64,000 nt of DNA from Akkermansia muciniphila (GTDB lineage: Bacteria > Verrucomicrobiota > Verrucomicrobiia > Limisphaerales > UBA9464), in the NCBI GenBank assembly GCA_945898055.1, contig CAMDGV010000005.1:50542-114541 (forward strand). The letters are read 5' to 3'. The notes below the pieces were generated by a model, which did not search any database, was not told the origin of the DNA, and worked only from the letters and a program-made list of their open reading frames with translations. Shown here piece by piece: positions 43,562-54,100 of this stretch (the stretch's first letter is position 1; the number at the start of each line of letters is the position of its first letter). Made by a program: the position numbers and the translations under genes.

Positions 43562-44920
43562 GTGATCACTCTTTTAGGTCCTAAACCAACGGCTAGCGGC
43601 TTCTGCGACGGATTATCCCGTCGTGGATTTCTGCGGGTGGGCACTTTAGGGCTCGGTGGGTTAACTCTACCCCAGCTTTTGAAGGCGGAGACGGCGTCTG
43701 GATTGCGGCCTAACGGGCGTCACAAGGCAGTTATCCAGATCTTTTTACCTGGGGGACCGAGCCATCAGGATATGTTTGATTTGAAGTTGGATGCGCCGGC
43801 AGAGATTCGGGGGGAGTTCAAGCCAATTTCCACCAATGTCCCCGGGATCCAAATTTGCGAGCACCTGCCGCGGTTAGCTCGGATGATGGATAAGTTTACG
43901 GTCATTCGCTCGATGGTAGGGATGGAAGATCGACATGAAGCTTTTCAGACCTACACCGGCCGGTTGAATCGAAACCAACCCCCCGGCGGATGGCCAGCGA
44001 TGGGAGCGTTATTGGGGCGATTGCAAGGTTCGGGCGATCCGGCGATTCCTTCTTATGTGGGCTTAGCACCCAAGATGGGTCATGTACCGTGGTCCGACAA
44101 CGGTGTCGCCGGTTATTTAGGAACGGCGTTTGCACCTTTTGAAATCAACAAGGGCGGCGGCAAAGACGATATGATTTTGGGAGGGATCAGTTTGGATCGA
44201 TTGGCTGATAGGCGAGCCTTGCTCGGTTCGATGGATACCTTTCGGCGCGCCGTCGATTCGAGCGGACAGATGGCCGGATTGGACGCTTACACCCAGCAGG
44301 CGTTTGGTATTCTAACCTCCAGCAAGCTTGTCTCAGCGTTAGATTTAAAGAACGAAGACCAAAAGATTTTGGCACGTTATGGCAAGGGAGACGCAAAAAA
44401 CCGAGATGATGGTGCGCCGAAATTGATGGAGCATTTCTTGGTCGCGCGCCGTTTGGTGGAAGCGGGAGCACGCTGTGTTACGCTCGCCTTCAGTCGTTGG
44501 GATCATCACGGAGACAACTTTGGTGCTTTGCGTCAAGATCTGCCCCTGTTTGATCAGGGATTAAGTGCGCTCATCGCCGATTTGCATGAGCGTGGACTGG
44601 ATCGAGATGTGACGGTAATGGTCGCCGGCGAGTTTGGACGAACTCCGACCATTAACAAGGACGGTGGTCGCGATCATTGGCCGAGAGTTGGGTTTGCATT
44701 GTTAGCCGGAGGTGGATTGAGGCACGGGCAGGTAATTGGTTCGACAGATCGTCTGGGAGGTGAAGCGGATTCGCGCCCGACGACCTTTGGTGAAGTACAC
44801 GCCACCGTCTATCATGCACTCGGCCTTGATGTGAATAAGGTGACAGTTCCGGATCTGGGAGGGCGCCCCCAATTTCTGGTGGATCCGGGAGTGCAACCGA
44901 TGAAGGAACTCGTCGGATAA
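43562..44920 (+). CDS. DUF1501 protein, first copy
   Basis: 452 residues from GTG at 43562; the second copy has ATG at the equivalent position. A Tat-type leader (CDGLSRRGFLRVGTLGLGG) is followed by the DUF1501 core: KAVIQIFLPGGPSHQDMFDL, KPISTNVPGIQICEHLPRLA, VAGEFGRTPTINKDGGRDHW and VTVPDLGGRPQFLVD. The fold is alkaline-phosphatase-like and the proteins are exported. It opens a rightward series of five genes with very short gaps or overlaps. The role is unknown; partners in this phylum are DUF1549/DUF1553 proteins. Confidence 0.93.
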   Translation: MITLLGPKPTASGFCDGLSRRGFLRVGTLGLGGLTLPQLLKAETASGLRPNGRHKAVIQIFLPGGPSHQDMFDLKLDAPAEIRGEFKPISTNVPGIQICEHLPRLARMMDKFTVIRSMVGMEDRHEAFQTYTGRLNRNQPPGGWPAMGALLGRLQGSGDPAIPSYVGLAPKMGHVPWSDNGVAGYLGTAFAPFEINKGGGKDDMILGGISLDRLADRRALLGSMDTFRRAVDSSGQMAGLDAYTQQAFGILTSSKLVSALDLKNEDQKILARYGKGDAKNRDDGAPKLMEHFLVARRLVEAGARCVTLAFSRWDHHGDNFGALRQDLPLFDQGLSALIADLHERGLDRDVTVMVAGEFGRTPTINKDGGRDHWPRVGFALLAGGGLRHGQVIGSTDRLGGEADSRPTTFGEVHATVYHALGLDVNKVTVPDLGGRPQFLVDPGVQPMKELVG

Positions 44921-44943
44921 CCTAAGAGAAACGAGTCGATAAT

Positions 44944-46281
44944 ATGCTGACAATTCCAGGCCCTTCGAGCCGATTTTGCGACGGATTTTCGCGGCGAAAT
45001 TTTCTGCGTATTGGTGCGCTGGGAATGGGGGGAATTGCTTTGCCTGATCTTTTACGGGCCGAGGCAGCCTCTGGGGTGCGATCAGGGCACAAAGCGGTCA
45101 TTATGATTTATCTGCCGGGTGGTCCGCCCCATCAGGATACTTTTGACCTAAAACCAGATGCGCCTGCGGAAATCCGTGGCGAGTTTAAGTCAATCTCCAC
45201 CTCGGTCCCGGGTTTTCGGGTCTGTGAACATCTCCCCTTATTAGCCAAAGTGGCCCATCGATATTCGGTGATCCGCTCCATTAGCGATGCGGTTGATGAT
45301 CATTCCGATTTTATGTGTCAGACAGGGCGACGAAAGGGGAATCAACCCCCTGGCGGATGGCCCACCTTTGGCGCGTGTGTTTCGAGAGTCTTAGGTCCCG
45401 CCGATCCTGGGGTGCCCGCTTTCGTAGGACTTCAACCGCGGATGAAGCATCCCGGATACAATGATGCGAAGGTGGGCTTTGCTGGGGTTGCGCATGATGC
45501 CTTTCGCCCCTCCGCCGATGCCAAGTCGGATATGATTTTAAATGGTATCACCACCGAACGATTAGCAGATCGGCGGGCTTTATTGACTTCCTTTGATCGC
45601 TTCCGTCGGGACGTGGATTCCAGCGGATTGATGTCGGGCTTAGACGGCTTTAACGACCAAGCGTTTGGGATGTTGACCTCTAGTCGGCTCTTGGAGGCTT
45701 TGAATGTAGAGAAAGAATCAGCTTCGTTGCGGGCGAGGTACGGCAAGGGTGATGATAAAATCCACGGTGACGCCGCGCCGATGTTGAACGAACAGTTCCT
45801 AGTAGCCCGTCGATTAGTGGAAGCTGGGGCACGGTTTGTGACGGTGGCCTATGGCTTTTGGGATTATCATGGCAATAATTTTGGGAATGCTCGCAACGAT
45901 CTCCCCCTGCTGGATCAAGCACTTAGTGCTTTGATCGAAGACCTTCATGATCGAGGCCTCGACAAGGATGTCAGTGTGGTAACTTGGGGCGAGTTTGGAC
46001 GCTCTCCGACGATCAACAAAGACGGAGGGAGGGATCATTGGCCGCGTGCCAGTTGTGCAGTGGTTGCGGGTGGTGGAATGAAGGTGGGGCAGGTGATCGG
46101 AGCGACTGATCGATTGGGCGGTGAACCTTCGGAACGACCCGTCCAATTCGGTGAAGTTTTTGCAACTCTCTACCGTAATTTAGGAGTAGATGTGAATCAG
46201 GTGACCGTACCAGATTTAACTGGTCGCCCTCAGTTTTTAGTGCCGGATGGCTGTCAACCGATGAAGGAACTCGTAGGATGA
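44944..46281 (+). CDS. DUF1501 protein, second copy
   Basis: 445 residues and closely similar to the preceding gene throughout (CDGFSRRNFLRIGALGMGG, KAVIMIYLPGGPPHQDTFDL, GEFGRSPTINKDGGRDHW, VTVPDLTGRPQFLVP), so a tandem duplication. The Tat leader is intact. The gap to the first copy is 23 bases, and the gene overlaps the next one by 4 bases (ATGA). Differences cluster in the middle (residues about 120-260), where substrate or partner specificity could have diverged. Confidence 0.93.
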   Translation: MLTIPGPSSRFCDGFSRRNFLRIGALGMGGIALPDLLRAEAASGVRSGHKAVIMIYLPGGPPHQDTFDLKPDAPAEIRGEFKSISTSVPGFRVCEHLPLLAKVAHRYSVIRSISDAVDDHSDFMCQTGRRKGNQPPGGWPTFGACVSRVLGPADPGVPAFVGLQPRMKHPGYNDAKVGFAGVAHDAFRPSADAKSDMILNGITTERLADRRALLTSFDRFRRDVDSSGLMSGLDGFNDQAFGMLTSSRLLEALNVEKESASLRARYGKGDDKIHGDAAPMLNEQFLVARRLVEAGARFVTVAYGFWDYHGNNFGNARNDLPLLDQALSALIEDLHDRGLDKDVSVVTWGEFGRSPTINKDGGRDHWPRASCAVVAGGGMKVGQVIGATDRLGGEPSERPVQFGEVFATLYRNLGVDVNQVTVPDLTGRPQFLVPDGCQPMKELVG

Positions 46282-48833
46282 ATTTAATTTTTAACTGTCA
46301 GCCCGGCATCGTGGCGAATGCGCGAAATAAAAGCCATTTTCGCTATTTCCAAAGCGGTGTAAGCGCTGTGGTGCTCACTTTGGCCGCCTTTTCTTGGGGG
46401 GCATTAGACATCATCGGAGCGCCACTTTCCATTCACTATCGCACGGGGGCCACCCAATTGGTGTTGGGATCAAGCGATGCGGGGCAGCAAATGCTGGCAC
46501 TGGATGAGGTGGACCGAGATGTAACGCGGAAGGTTCAATGGACCTCGCAACCCGAGGGGATCGTTCGAATTGATCGAACTGGGCGGGTTTCGGTTGTGGC
46601 AAATGGAACGGCGGTTTTGCGCGCGACAACCACTAACGGAGTGACAGCTGAATTTCCGGTGCGAGTCGAACACGCTGAAGAACCGGCTCCGATCCATTTT
46701 GCCAATCAGATTGTGCCGATTTTCACCAAGAACGGTTGTAATGGCGGCGGGTGTCATGGGAAAGCAGCAGGCCAGAACGGCTTTCGTTTGTCTTTGTTGG
46801 GTTTTGAGCCTGAGGAAGATTATGAGCACTTAGTTCGAGAAGCGCGGGGGCGTCGTTTATTTCCAGCGGACCCAGCACGAAGTCTTTTGATCACCAAAGG
46901 CGCCGCAGTCTTGCCGCACGGGGGCGGGAAGCGATTGGAATTGGGGTCCGATGACTGCGATCGCTTGATCCGTTGGATCGGGCAAGGGATGCCGATGGGA
47001 CTGACAAATGCGCCGACGGTGAGTCGTGTGGAGGTTTATCCGGCAGCGAGAACGCTGGCGGTCGATAGTGAGCAACAGTTGGTGATTACCGCACACTACT
47101 CGGATGGAACAACGGAAGATGTGACCCGCAGTGCCTTGTTTGAGCCGAACGACAAGGATATGGCCGCCACCGACAGTGAGGGACGCGTCCGAGTGTTTAG
47201 TCTACCGGGTGAGTTTGCGGTAATGGTCCGGTATCAAGCTAAAGTAGCGACCTTTCGCGCAACTATTCCACTCGGAGCGCCGGTGGAGTCTTTGCCGGTG
47301 GCTCGCTCCTTCGTTGACGATCTCATTTTTAAGCAACTAAAGAAGGTCGGAATGCCGCCAAGCGAGATATCAGATGATGCGACGTTTCTGCGTCGGGTCA
47401 CTTTAGATATTGCTGGACGTCTTCCCACAGCGGAAGAGGTTCGCTCCTTTTCGATTTCATCCGCGTCAAACCGCCGCGACGCCGTCATCGAGCGATTGTT
47501 AGCCTCACCAAGTTATGCCGATTACTTTGCAAATAAATGGGCAGCGTTGCTTCGTAACAAACGGTCTGATGCAAAACAAGCCCGAGGAACCGTCGCCTTT
47601 CACGCTTGGATCCGCGATAGTTTGAGTGCGAATAAACCGTACGATCAGTTTGTGAATCAGATCCTCACCGCTTCTGGTGATATGATCGAGAATCCTCCCG
47701 TCGCTTGGTATCGCCAAGTGCGCACCATGCAGACCCAATTAGAGGACGTCTCTCAACTCTTCCTCGGTCAACGAATGCAGTGCGCCCAGTGTCATCATCA
47801 TCCCTACGAAAAGTGGAGTCAGACGGATTACTGGAGTTTCGGGGCGGCTTTTTCTCAGGTAGCTTACAAGACGGGTTCACAGCCTGGGGAAGACGTGATC
47901 GTACATCGTCGGGGTGAAGCAAAAGCGACCAATAAAAAGAATGGGCAGATGGTCAAGGCAGCGGCTCTCGCTGAACCGGCTTTCAAAATATCAAACGACG
48001 ATGATCCTCGTCAGTTTCTGGCTGATTGGATGACTTCACCAAAGAATCCTTGGTTTGCAAAGGCGGTGGTTAATCGGTACTGGAAACATTTTTTTGGACG
48101 CGGACTGGTGGATCCTGAGGACGACATGCGCGATACCAATCCGCCGACGCATCCAGAACTTTTAGACGCGCTCGCTACGCGATTTGTGGAGAGCGGTTTT
48201 GATTTAAAGGAACTAGTCCGGACGCTGACGCAGAGCACCACTTATCAGTTGAGTGCTGAGCCTAATGCCTATAATGGGCGCGATCGGCATCAATTCTCTC
48301 GTTTTTATCCACGTCGATTGCCCGCCGAAGTGCTTTTTGATTCAGTCAACGGCATTACCGGAAGTCAGAGCCAGTTTGAAGGGCTTCCACCAGGAACCCG
48401 AGCCATTTGCTTGCCAGATAATAGCTTCAATGCCAGCAGTTATTTCCTAACGGTCTTTGGGCGACCGGAAGGCAGCAGTGCCTGTGAATGTGAGCGGAGT
48501 ATGGGAGCATCGTTGAGTCAGAGTCTGCACCTGCTGAATTCAAAGGATATTCAAACCAAGCTCGGTTCCGATACATCACGTCCAGCTCGATTGGCTGTCG
48601 ATACTCGGACAGATGAGACCAAACTCGATGAACTCTATGCACTCGCCTTCGGTCGGGTACCGACTTCAGCGGAAGCAGCTTTGTCGACGGCCTACGTTGC
48701 TAAGAAGTTAGCGGCTCTCAAAGTTACTGACTCAAAGGAATTAGACGCTGCCCGAACCAAGGTACGTCGAGAAGCTTGGGAGGATACAGTTTGGGCCTTG
48801 TTGAATTCGAAAGAGTTCCTCTTTAATCATTGA
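46278..48833 (+). CDS. DUF1549/DUF1553 protein with Ig-like and cytochrome-type motifs
   Basis: 851 residues. A signal anchor (VSAVVLTLAAFSWGALDII), a bacterial Ig-like (BIG2) domain at about 60-135 (VQWTSQPEGIVRIDRTGRVS), and a CNGGGCH motif near residue 155. A second Ig-like stretch follows (ADGTTEDVTR-type), then DUF1549 at about 340-540, including CAQCHHHPYEKW near residue 500, and DUF1553 at about 590-810 (SPKNPWFAKAVVNRYWKHFF, RLPAEVLFDSVNGITG). The Cys-x-x-Cys-His motifs suggest c-type haem or metal sites. Periplasmic. It overlaps the DUF1501 gene. Confidence 0.92.
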   Translation: MNLIFNCQPGIVANARNKSHFRYFQSGVSAVVLTLAAFSWGALDIIGAPLSIHYRTGATQLVLGSSDAGQQMLALDEVDRDVTRKVQWTSQPEGIVRIDRTGRVSVVANGTAVLRATTTNGVTAEFPVRVEHAEEPAPIHFANQIVPIFTKNGCNGGGCHGKAAGQNGFRLSLLGFEPEEDYEHLVREARGRRLFPADPARSLLITKGAAVLPHGGGKRLELGSDDCDRLIRWIGQGMPMGLTNAPTVSRVEVYPAARTLAVDSEQQLVITAHYSDGTTEDVTRSALFEPNDKDMAATDSEGRVRVFSLPGEFAVMVRYQAKVATFRATIPLGAPVESLPVARSFVDDLIFKQLKKVGMPPSEISDDATFLRRVTLDIAGRLPTAEEVRSFSISSASNRRDAVIERLLASPSYADYFANKWAALLRNKRSDAKQARGTVAFHAWIRDSLSANKPYDQFVNQILTASGDMIENPPVAWYRQVRTMQTQLEDVSQLFLGQRMQCAQCHHHPYEKWSQTDYWSFGAAFSQVAYKTGSQPGEDVIVHRRGEAKATNKKNGQMVKAAALAEPAFKISNDDDPRQFLADWMTSPKNPWFAKAVVNRYWKHFFGRGLVDPEDDMRDTNPPTHPELLDALATRFVESGFDLKELVRTLTQSTTYQLSAEPNAYNGRDRHQFSRFYPRRLPAEVLFDSVNGITGSQSQFEGLPPGTRAICLPDNSFNASSYFLTVFGRPEGSSACECERSMGASLSQSLHLLNSKDIQTKLGSDTSRPARLAVDTRTDETKLDELYALAFGRVPTSAEAALSTAYVAKKLAALKVTDSKELDAARTKVRREAWEDTVWALLNSKEFLFNH

Positions 48834-48836
48834 ATC

Positions 48837-51161
48837 ATGCGGCTGGCTTTTTGTGGATTTTTAGGGTTGGCACTCGGGGTTGTGATGCTCCCGGTGGCCG
48901 CGCAATTACCTGCTTCTCGTTTGCTCTGGGTTTTCCCTAGTGGAGCACGGGTGAATTCAACCAACGAAATTCAGGTAGGTGGAACTGACCTTGAAGATTC
49001 TGAAGGGTTGTTTTTTTCGGATCCTCGGATCCTCGCTCATTTAATACCGGGCACAACGGATCGCTTTCAAGTGATCGTACCAACCGAGGTATCAGAGGGC
49101 CGAGTTGACCTGCGTTTTGTTGGTCGCTTTGGTATTTCAAATCCACGTGGGTTTGCGGTGGGACGGGCTCCCGAGGTCATTATGTCTTCAACAAATACCA
49201 CTCTGGAGACAGCCTTTAATCTCCCATTGGGCACAACGGTGAATGGCCAAAGTAAAGCAAGTGCCTTCAGTTGGTTTCGATTGAGTGCCAACGCAGGTCA
49301 AAGTCTTTGGATTCGCATAGATGCCGCAGGACTCGACTCACAACTCGGAGCGGATCTAGCTGTGCTAACTCCTGAGGGTCGAGAGTTAGCGGTGACACGG
49401 CGGCGTTCCTGGATTGAGTTCAAGGCAGTCGAAACAGGACCGCTTTATCTCAGGCTCAGTGATTCACAGTTTCGTGGAGGCAATGAGTACGGCTTTAGGT
49501 TAAGTGTCGAAACCTCTGCCCGAGTCGATTTTGTTCAGCCGGATATTTTGCAGCCGGCCGTCACCAATCAGGTCATAGTCTATGGACGCAATTTACCGGG
49601 CGGAACCTTATCGGCATTGAAGACGCCAGAGGGAGTTCCTTTGGAGCAGTTAACAGTGACGTTGGGCCCAACTGAGAGCCTCAAGTCGATTGGCGATGAA
49701 TGGATTGGGCGCACCGCCGCTTTGGGGTTGGCTGAATCAGGTCGAACTTGGATCTGGACTCCGAGTGAAGCCGACCGTATTCGCTTGCCGCTCACCCTCG
49801 GAACTCGCGCGGTAGTCACTCTCTCACCAAACGGTTTAACTGCGATCAAGCCACCCGTGGATACGGTCGGCTTTTTCCCGCGTCGCGGTGAAAATGTCGG
49901 TGTCACTTTTCAAGCCACTAAAGGGGAGGTTTTGCGCATTGAATTGGTTTCCGAACGTCTTGGATTTCCGAGTGATCCTTCCGGAACTGTCCAACGAGAA
50001 AAGCCCCCAGAGAAGGCTGGAGAAATGGCTTTAATTGAAGATGTCGCTGAACTAGGTGATATCGATGGCAATCCGGGTGATCGAGAGTTTCCGTTGTCTA
50101 CGCGGGACGCTTCAGTTCGCTTCGAAGCCTCCCAAGAGGGTGCTTACCGCGTGGTGGTCCACGATCTATTTAACCTTTCAAAGGGTCAACCTCGGTGGCC
50201 ATTTCGGTTGAGCCTTCGGCGAGAAACCCCGGACTTCTCTCTCGTCGCCTTTGCCGCACCTTTGCCGCGGGTTGGGGAGGATCGTTCGGTGCCCGTCTTG
50301 CCCTTGGTTATTCGTCCCGAGCAGACCGTGATGATGAAAGTAGTAGTGAACCGAGTGGACGGATTTAAGGGAGCGATTGATCTGAAGGTCGATGGACTGC
50401 CGATGGGAGTTAAAGCGATGCCAATCCGGATACCTGAGGAGGCGTCGACGGGGACTGTTTTCTTGACTGCGACTGCTGGAGCCACTGGGTTGGGACACGT
50501 GTCTTTAACCGGAACTGCGGCGGGCGGTGGGTCAAACAGGATTCGGGCGGCTCGGTTCGCCTCGGTTATTTGGCCGGTTACCGATTTTAATATCGACTCG
50601 CCGAAGTCTCGGATCACTCGGGATGCGATTCTATCGGTGGTCCGAGCTGAACCGGTGCCAGTTTCGATTTCTGTTGGGGAAGGTCGACCTCTGGAAGTGG
50701 CCGCAGACGGCCGGATTACGCTTCCCTTGCGAGTGACTCGACGCGATGAGTTTCAAACGGCCTTCAACTTGCAACCGAGCGGGGCGAGTGGACTGGCTAA
50801 AGCGAAAGTGATTACGATTCCAGAAAAGGCAGTGACAGCCAGCTTAGATTTGAGTGTAGCCGATACGAAGTTAGGGCCGGGGACGTACACCTTATGGCTT
50901 CAGGGATCGGTCGCAGGCAAGTACCGTAATAACGTTGCTGCCTTGACTGCGGCAGAAACCGCCTTCAAAGCGGCAGAAAAAGCAGTCGGAGCGGCGTCTG
51001 CTGCAGACAAACCGAAAGCTGAAGAACAGCGTAAAGCCGCCGAAAAAGTTCGGAAAGCAGCTGAAGAAAAAGCGAAACCAAGGGACCTAAGTTTTCAGGT
51101 CTTTTCTGAGCCTTTTGTGGTGACCGTGCTAGCACCCGCGAAACCGGAGGGAGGGAAATGA
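48837..51161 (+). CDS. Secreted PPC-domain protein
   Basis: 774 residues. A signal peptide (LAFCGFLGLALGVVMLPVAA), then ASRLLWVFPSGARVNSTNEI, the opening shared by verrucomicrobial and planctomycete proteins encoded beside DUF1549 genes. A pre-peptidase C-terminal-like domain (FSWFRLSANAGQSLWIRIDA) and several beta-sandwich segments follow. The tail (about 700-755) is Ala/Lys/Glu-rich (TAAETAFKAAEKAVGAASAA) and probably coiled coil. No catalytic motif seen; a structural or binding partner is likely. It starts 3 bases after the previous stop and overlaps the next gene by 4. Confidence 0.85.
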   Translation: MRLAFCGFLGLALGVVMLPVAAQLPASRLLWVFPSGARVNSTNEIQVGGTDLEDSEGLFFSDPRILAHLIPGTTDRFQVIVPTEVSEGRVDLRFVGRFGISNPRGFAVGRAPEVIMSSTNTTLETAFNLPLGTTVNGQSKASAFSWFRLSANAGQSLWIRIDAAGLDSQLGADLAVLTPEGRELAVTRRRSWIEFKAVETGPLYLRLSDSQFRGGNEYGFRLSVETSARVDFVQPDILQPAVTNQVIVYGRNLPGGTLSALKTPEGVPLEQLTVTLGPTESLKSIGDEWIGRTAALGLAESGRTWIWTPSEADRIRLPLTLGTRAVVTLSPNGLTAIKPPVDTVGFFPRRGENVGVTFQATKGEVLRIELVSERLGFPSDPSGTVQREKPPEKAGEMALIEDVAELGDIDGNPGDREFPLSTRDASVRFEASQEGAYRVVVHDLFNLSKGQPRWPFRLSLRRETPDFSLVAFAAPLPRVGEDRSVPVLPLVIRPEQTVMMKVVVNRVDGFKGAIDLKVDGLPMGVKAMPIRIPEEASTGTVFLTATAGATGLGHVSLTGTAAGGGSNRIRAARFASVIWPVTDFNIDSPKSRITRDAILSVVRAEPVPVSISVGEGRPLEVAADGRITLPLRVTRRDEFQTAFNLQPSGASGLAKAKVITIPEKAVTASLDLSVADTKLGPGTYTLWLQGSVAGKYRNNVAALTAAETAFKAAEKAVGAASAADKPKAEEQRKAAEKVRKAAEEKAKPRDLSFQVFSEPFVVTVLAPAKPEGGK

Positions 51162-54100
51162 CTTATAAACAACTGTGGCTGGTTTGCCTTAGAGTGTGTT
51201 TGGCGGGAGTATTGGCCTTAGGATCGCAGGTGTTCGGGGCGGGGCGAACGGTGATTTCATTTGAACGAACTCAGAGAACTTCTGCGGTGAGTTTTCAGAA
51301 GGAAGTTTTGCCAATCCTCCAAGCAAATTGTTTACCGTGTCACAACCAGACTCGGTCCAAGGCGAGTCTGAATTTAGAGACCCCTGCCTTGATGTTGAAA
51401 GGAGGCGAAACCGGGCCGGCATTGGTTTCGGGCAATCCTGCAACAAGCCTTCTTCTGAAAACTTCGGCCCATGAGGTTGAAGATTTGGTCATGCCTCCCA
51501 AGGACAATAAGGTCAATGCTCGCGAACTTACTCCGGGTGAGTTAACCGTGCTCTGGTCCTGGATTGCACAAGGGGCCAAGACCGATTCTCTCTCGGTGGT
51601 GGCCCCTCTTTGGAAAGCGATTCCCACTAATTGGCAATCAAGCTTTGCTGTCGCCGTGACCCATGACGGCAAAACGGCGGCGGTCGGGCGGGCCAACCGA
51701 GTTATTTTGCAGGATATTCAATCGGGGATCGAACTGGGCCAACTAACCGATCCATCCTTGCAGGGTGCCGCTCAGCGCGACGTCGTGGGTGCCTTGGCCT
51801 TTAGTCCAGATGATGAAACGCTCGCTGCCGCCGGTTTTCGAGAAGTTCGACTGTGGCGGCGTCAACCGGTTTCAGTGCGCTCCGTCTGGTCTCTCCCCGC
51901 TGGTCCCCAATGGGTCGCTGCGGAATGGGCTCCGAAGCTGGATCGCTTTGCTTTAATAACCTCTGAGGGTCGATTGGAAGTGCGCAGTGTGACCAATGGT
52001 CTTCGATTGGCTGATTGGACTCTTCCTGGAGGACTGGCTTCAGGCCGAAATCTGCTTTCGTGGTCGTCGAACGGACAGTCGCTTGCCGCAACCGCTGGGA
52101 CGGGGGCGGTCTACGTGGTCCATTTTGGTGCTTCTTTCACTAATTCCTCCCGCAATCAGAACCTGACCGTTGGTGCTGGGGTCAGGGCACTCACTTGGTA
52201 TGGAGCCGATTCGGCCCTGGCAGTTGCTGCAGGTGACACCGCCGGTATTCAGCGTTTTCATCGAGTAAAGGGCGTTTCTGAGGCGACGTCCTTGGCCGAG
52301 TTAGAACGGATGCCCGTTTTGGAGGGAGGCAAGGGGCAGATCACAGCTCTGACGTCTGAAGCCGGCCCGGTGGGGTTATTGATTTCTGGCAGTTCGGAAG
52401 GGCTGATTAAGCTCTGGCCAGCAGAATTAAAGGCTGCCCCTCAACAAGTGGCTGTAACTGGAGCTGTGGTACGGTTAGGGCGACTGGGCTCGGGGAAGAG
52501 TTTTATCGCCACACTTGCTACCGGTGGAACGGCAGAGGTTCGGTTTGGAGAAAAGCCGATGATGGAAGGTCGCTTTGGGCAAACACCGCTTTTAGCCCTT
52601 CGCCAAGGGCGTTTGGACGACGAATTAGCACTCAGTCGAGTGGAACAAAAGCGGGCCTTAAAGCAAATCACGGATGCAGAGGCGGCGAAGAAAGCAGCCG
52701 ATGAAGCCTTGGTAAAAATGAGTGAGAAACGTGCTGGCCATGTCAAAGCGTTGGCTGGCCAGGAGCAAGATCTAAAGAAAGAAACTGAGACTGAGGCGAC
52801 TACGGTCCGTGATCGTGATTTAGCTACTGCGGATTTAGAGCGTATCACTGGGGCATCGCGGACAGCAGAAACAGTACTGAAGGAGGGGAGTGCGACGGCA
52901 AAATTGGTTACCGAGACCGATGCTGCCACTCGGACTCGGTTGGCTTTGGCGGATCAATTGAAGTCTGAATTGGAGCGTTTGTTAGCAGGACAACCTACTA
53001 ATGGTCTGGCTTCTTCGCTGGTACCCCTTCGCGCAGCGACGGCAGCCGCCGTTTTGGAAAGTCAGACCTTGCGGAAAAAGTCGGATGAAAACCGAACCGC
53101 AGCCGCCAAAGCATTGGAAGACTTGGCGACGAAAGCCTATGATGCAGGGCGTAAAAAGACGGAGGCTGATCGAGCTCAAGCGGAATTGCCGCCGCGTAAA
53201 AAACAAGCTGAGGAAAAACTAGTCGCTACACAAAAGGCGGTAGCGGCCCTTAAAAAACAAATTGAGAAATCCCGAATTACCCTCGAAGGCAGCACTCAGG
53301 ACGTTACTTTGGCCGAAAAGACTGTGAGTCGTGTTGTCGAGTCAATGGCGTTGGCTCGAGTCGATGCCGCAGCAGCGGTTGGGCGTATTGACCGGAGTCT
53401 GGCCGCATCCAAGGAACTCGGCTTAGAGAGAGAGCGGGCGGCCTTAAAGATACCCTCGATGGTCGTAGGATCTCCTGAAGGAACGGCATTATTGGTGCTA
53501 GGAGCGGACGGTCTCGGGGCTTGTTGGGAGCCAGGATCTGGGCGAATCGGTATTTCGGTGGATCTAGGATCGACCGCTTCACTAGCCGTGGCGTCTTTGG
53601 GCGGACGAGAGTTTTTCGAGCTTCGATCTGGGGAACTTTTCCGGCTCGACGCATCCCGATCGTGGAAATTATCACTGACTTTGGGCGGCGCCGAAACGTC
53701 GAGTGTTCCGGGAGCTTTTGTTGATCGAGTGAACGCACTTGCATTCAGTCCTGACGGTCAGCATTTGGCCACTGGCGGTGGCGATCCATCACGTTCTGGC
53801 GAGTTAAAGATTTGGAATTGTAGCAATGGCACGTTGGTTCGCGACTTTGGAATGCTGCATAGTGATTGCGTCACAGCGGTAGCGTTTTCGCCCCGAGGCG
53901 ACCGATTGTTCAGTGGCGGAACGGATCGTTTTGGACGGATCACTCCGGTGAAGGGAGACGGACCAAGAATCAATCTCGAAGGTCATTCTCATCATCTGTT
54001 GGGGGTGGCTTGGGCCGCAGATGGGGGCGTAGTGGCCTCGGCAAGCGCGGATGGGACTGTAAAATTTTGGAATCCAGTAACCGGCGAACGGACTAAAAAT

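Noticed and set aside
52441..52929. 162-codon leftward frame inside the cytochrome-WD40 gene
   Set aside because: Serine-rich shadow of the Ala/Lys/Glu coiled-coil codons.
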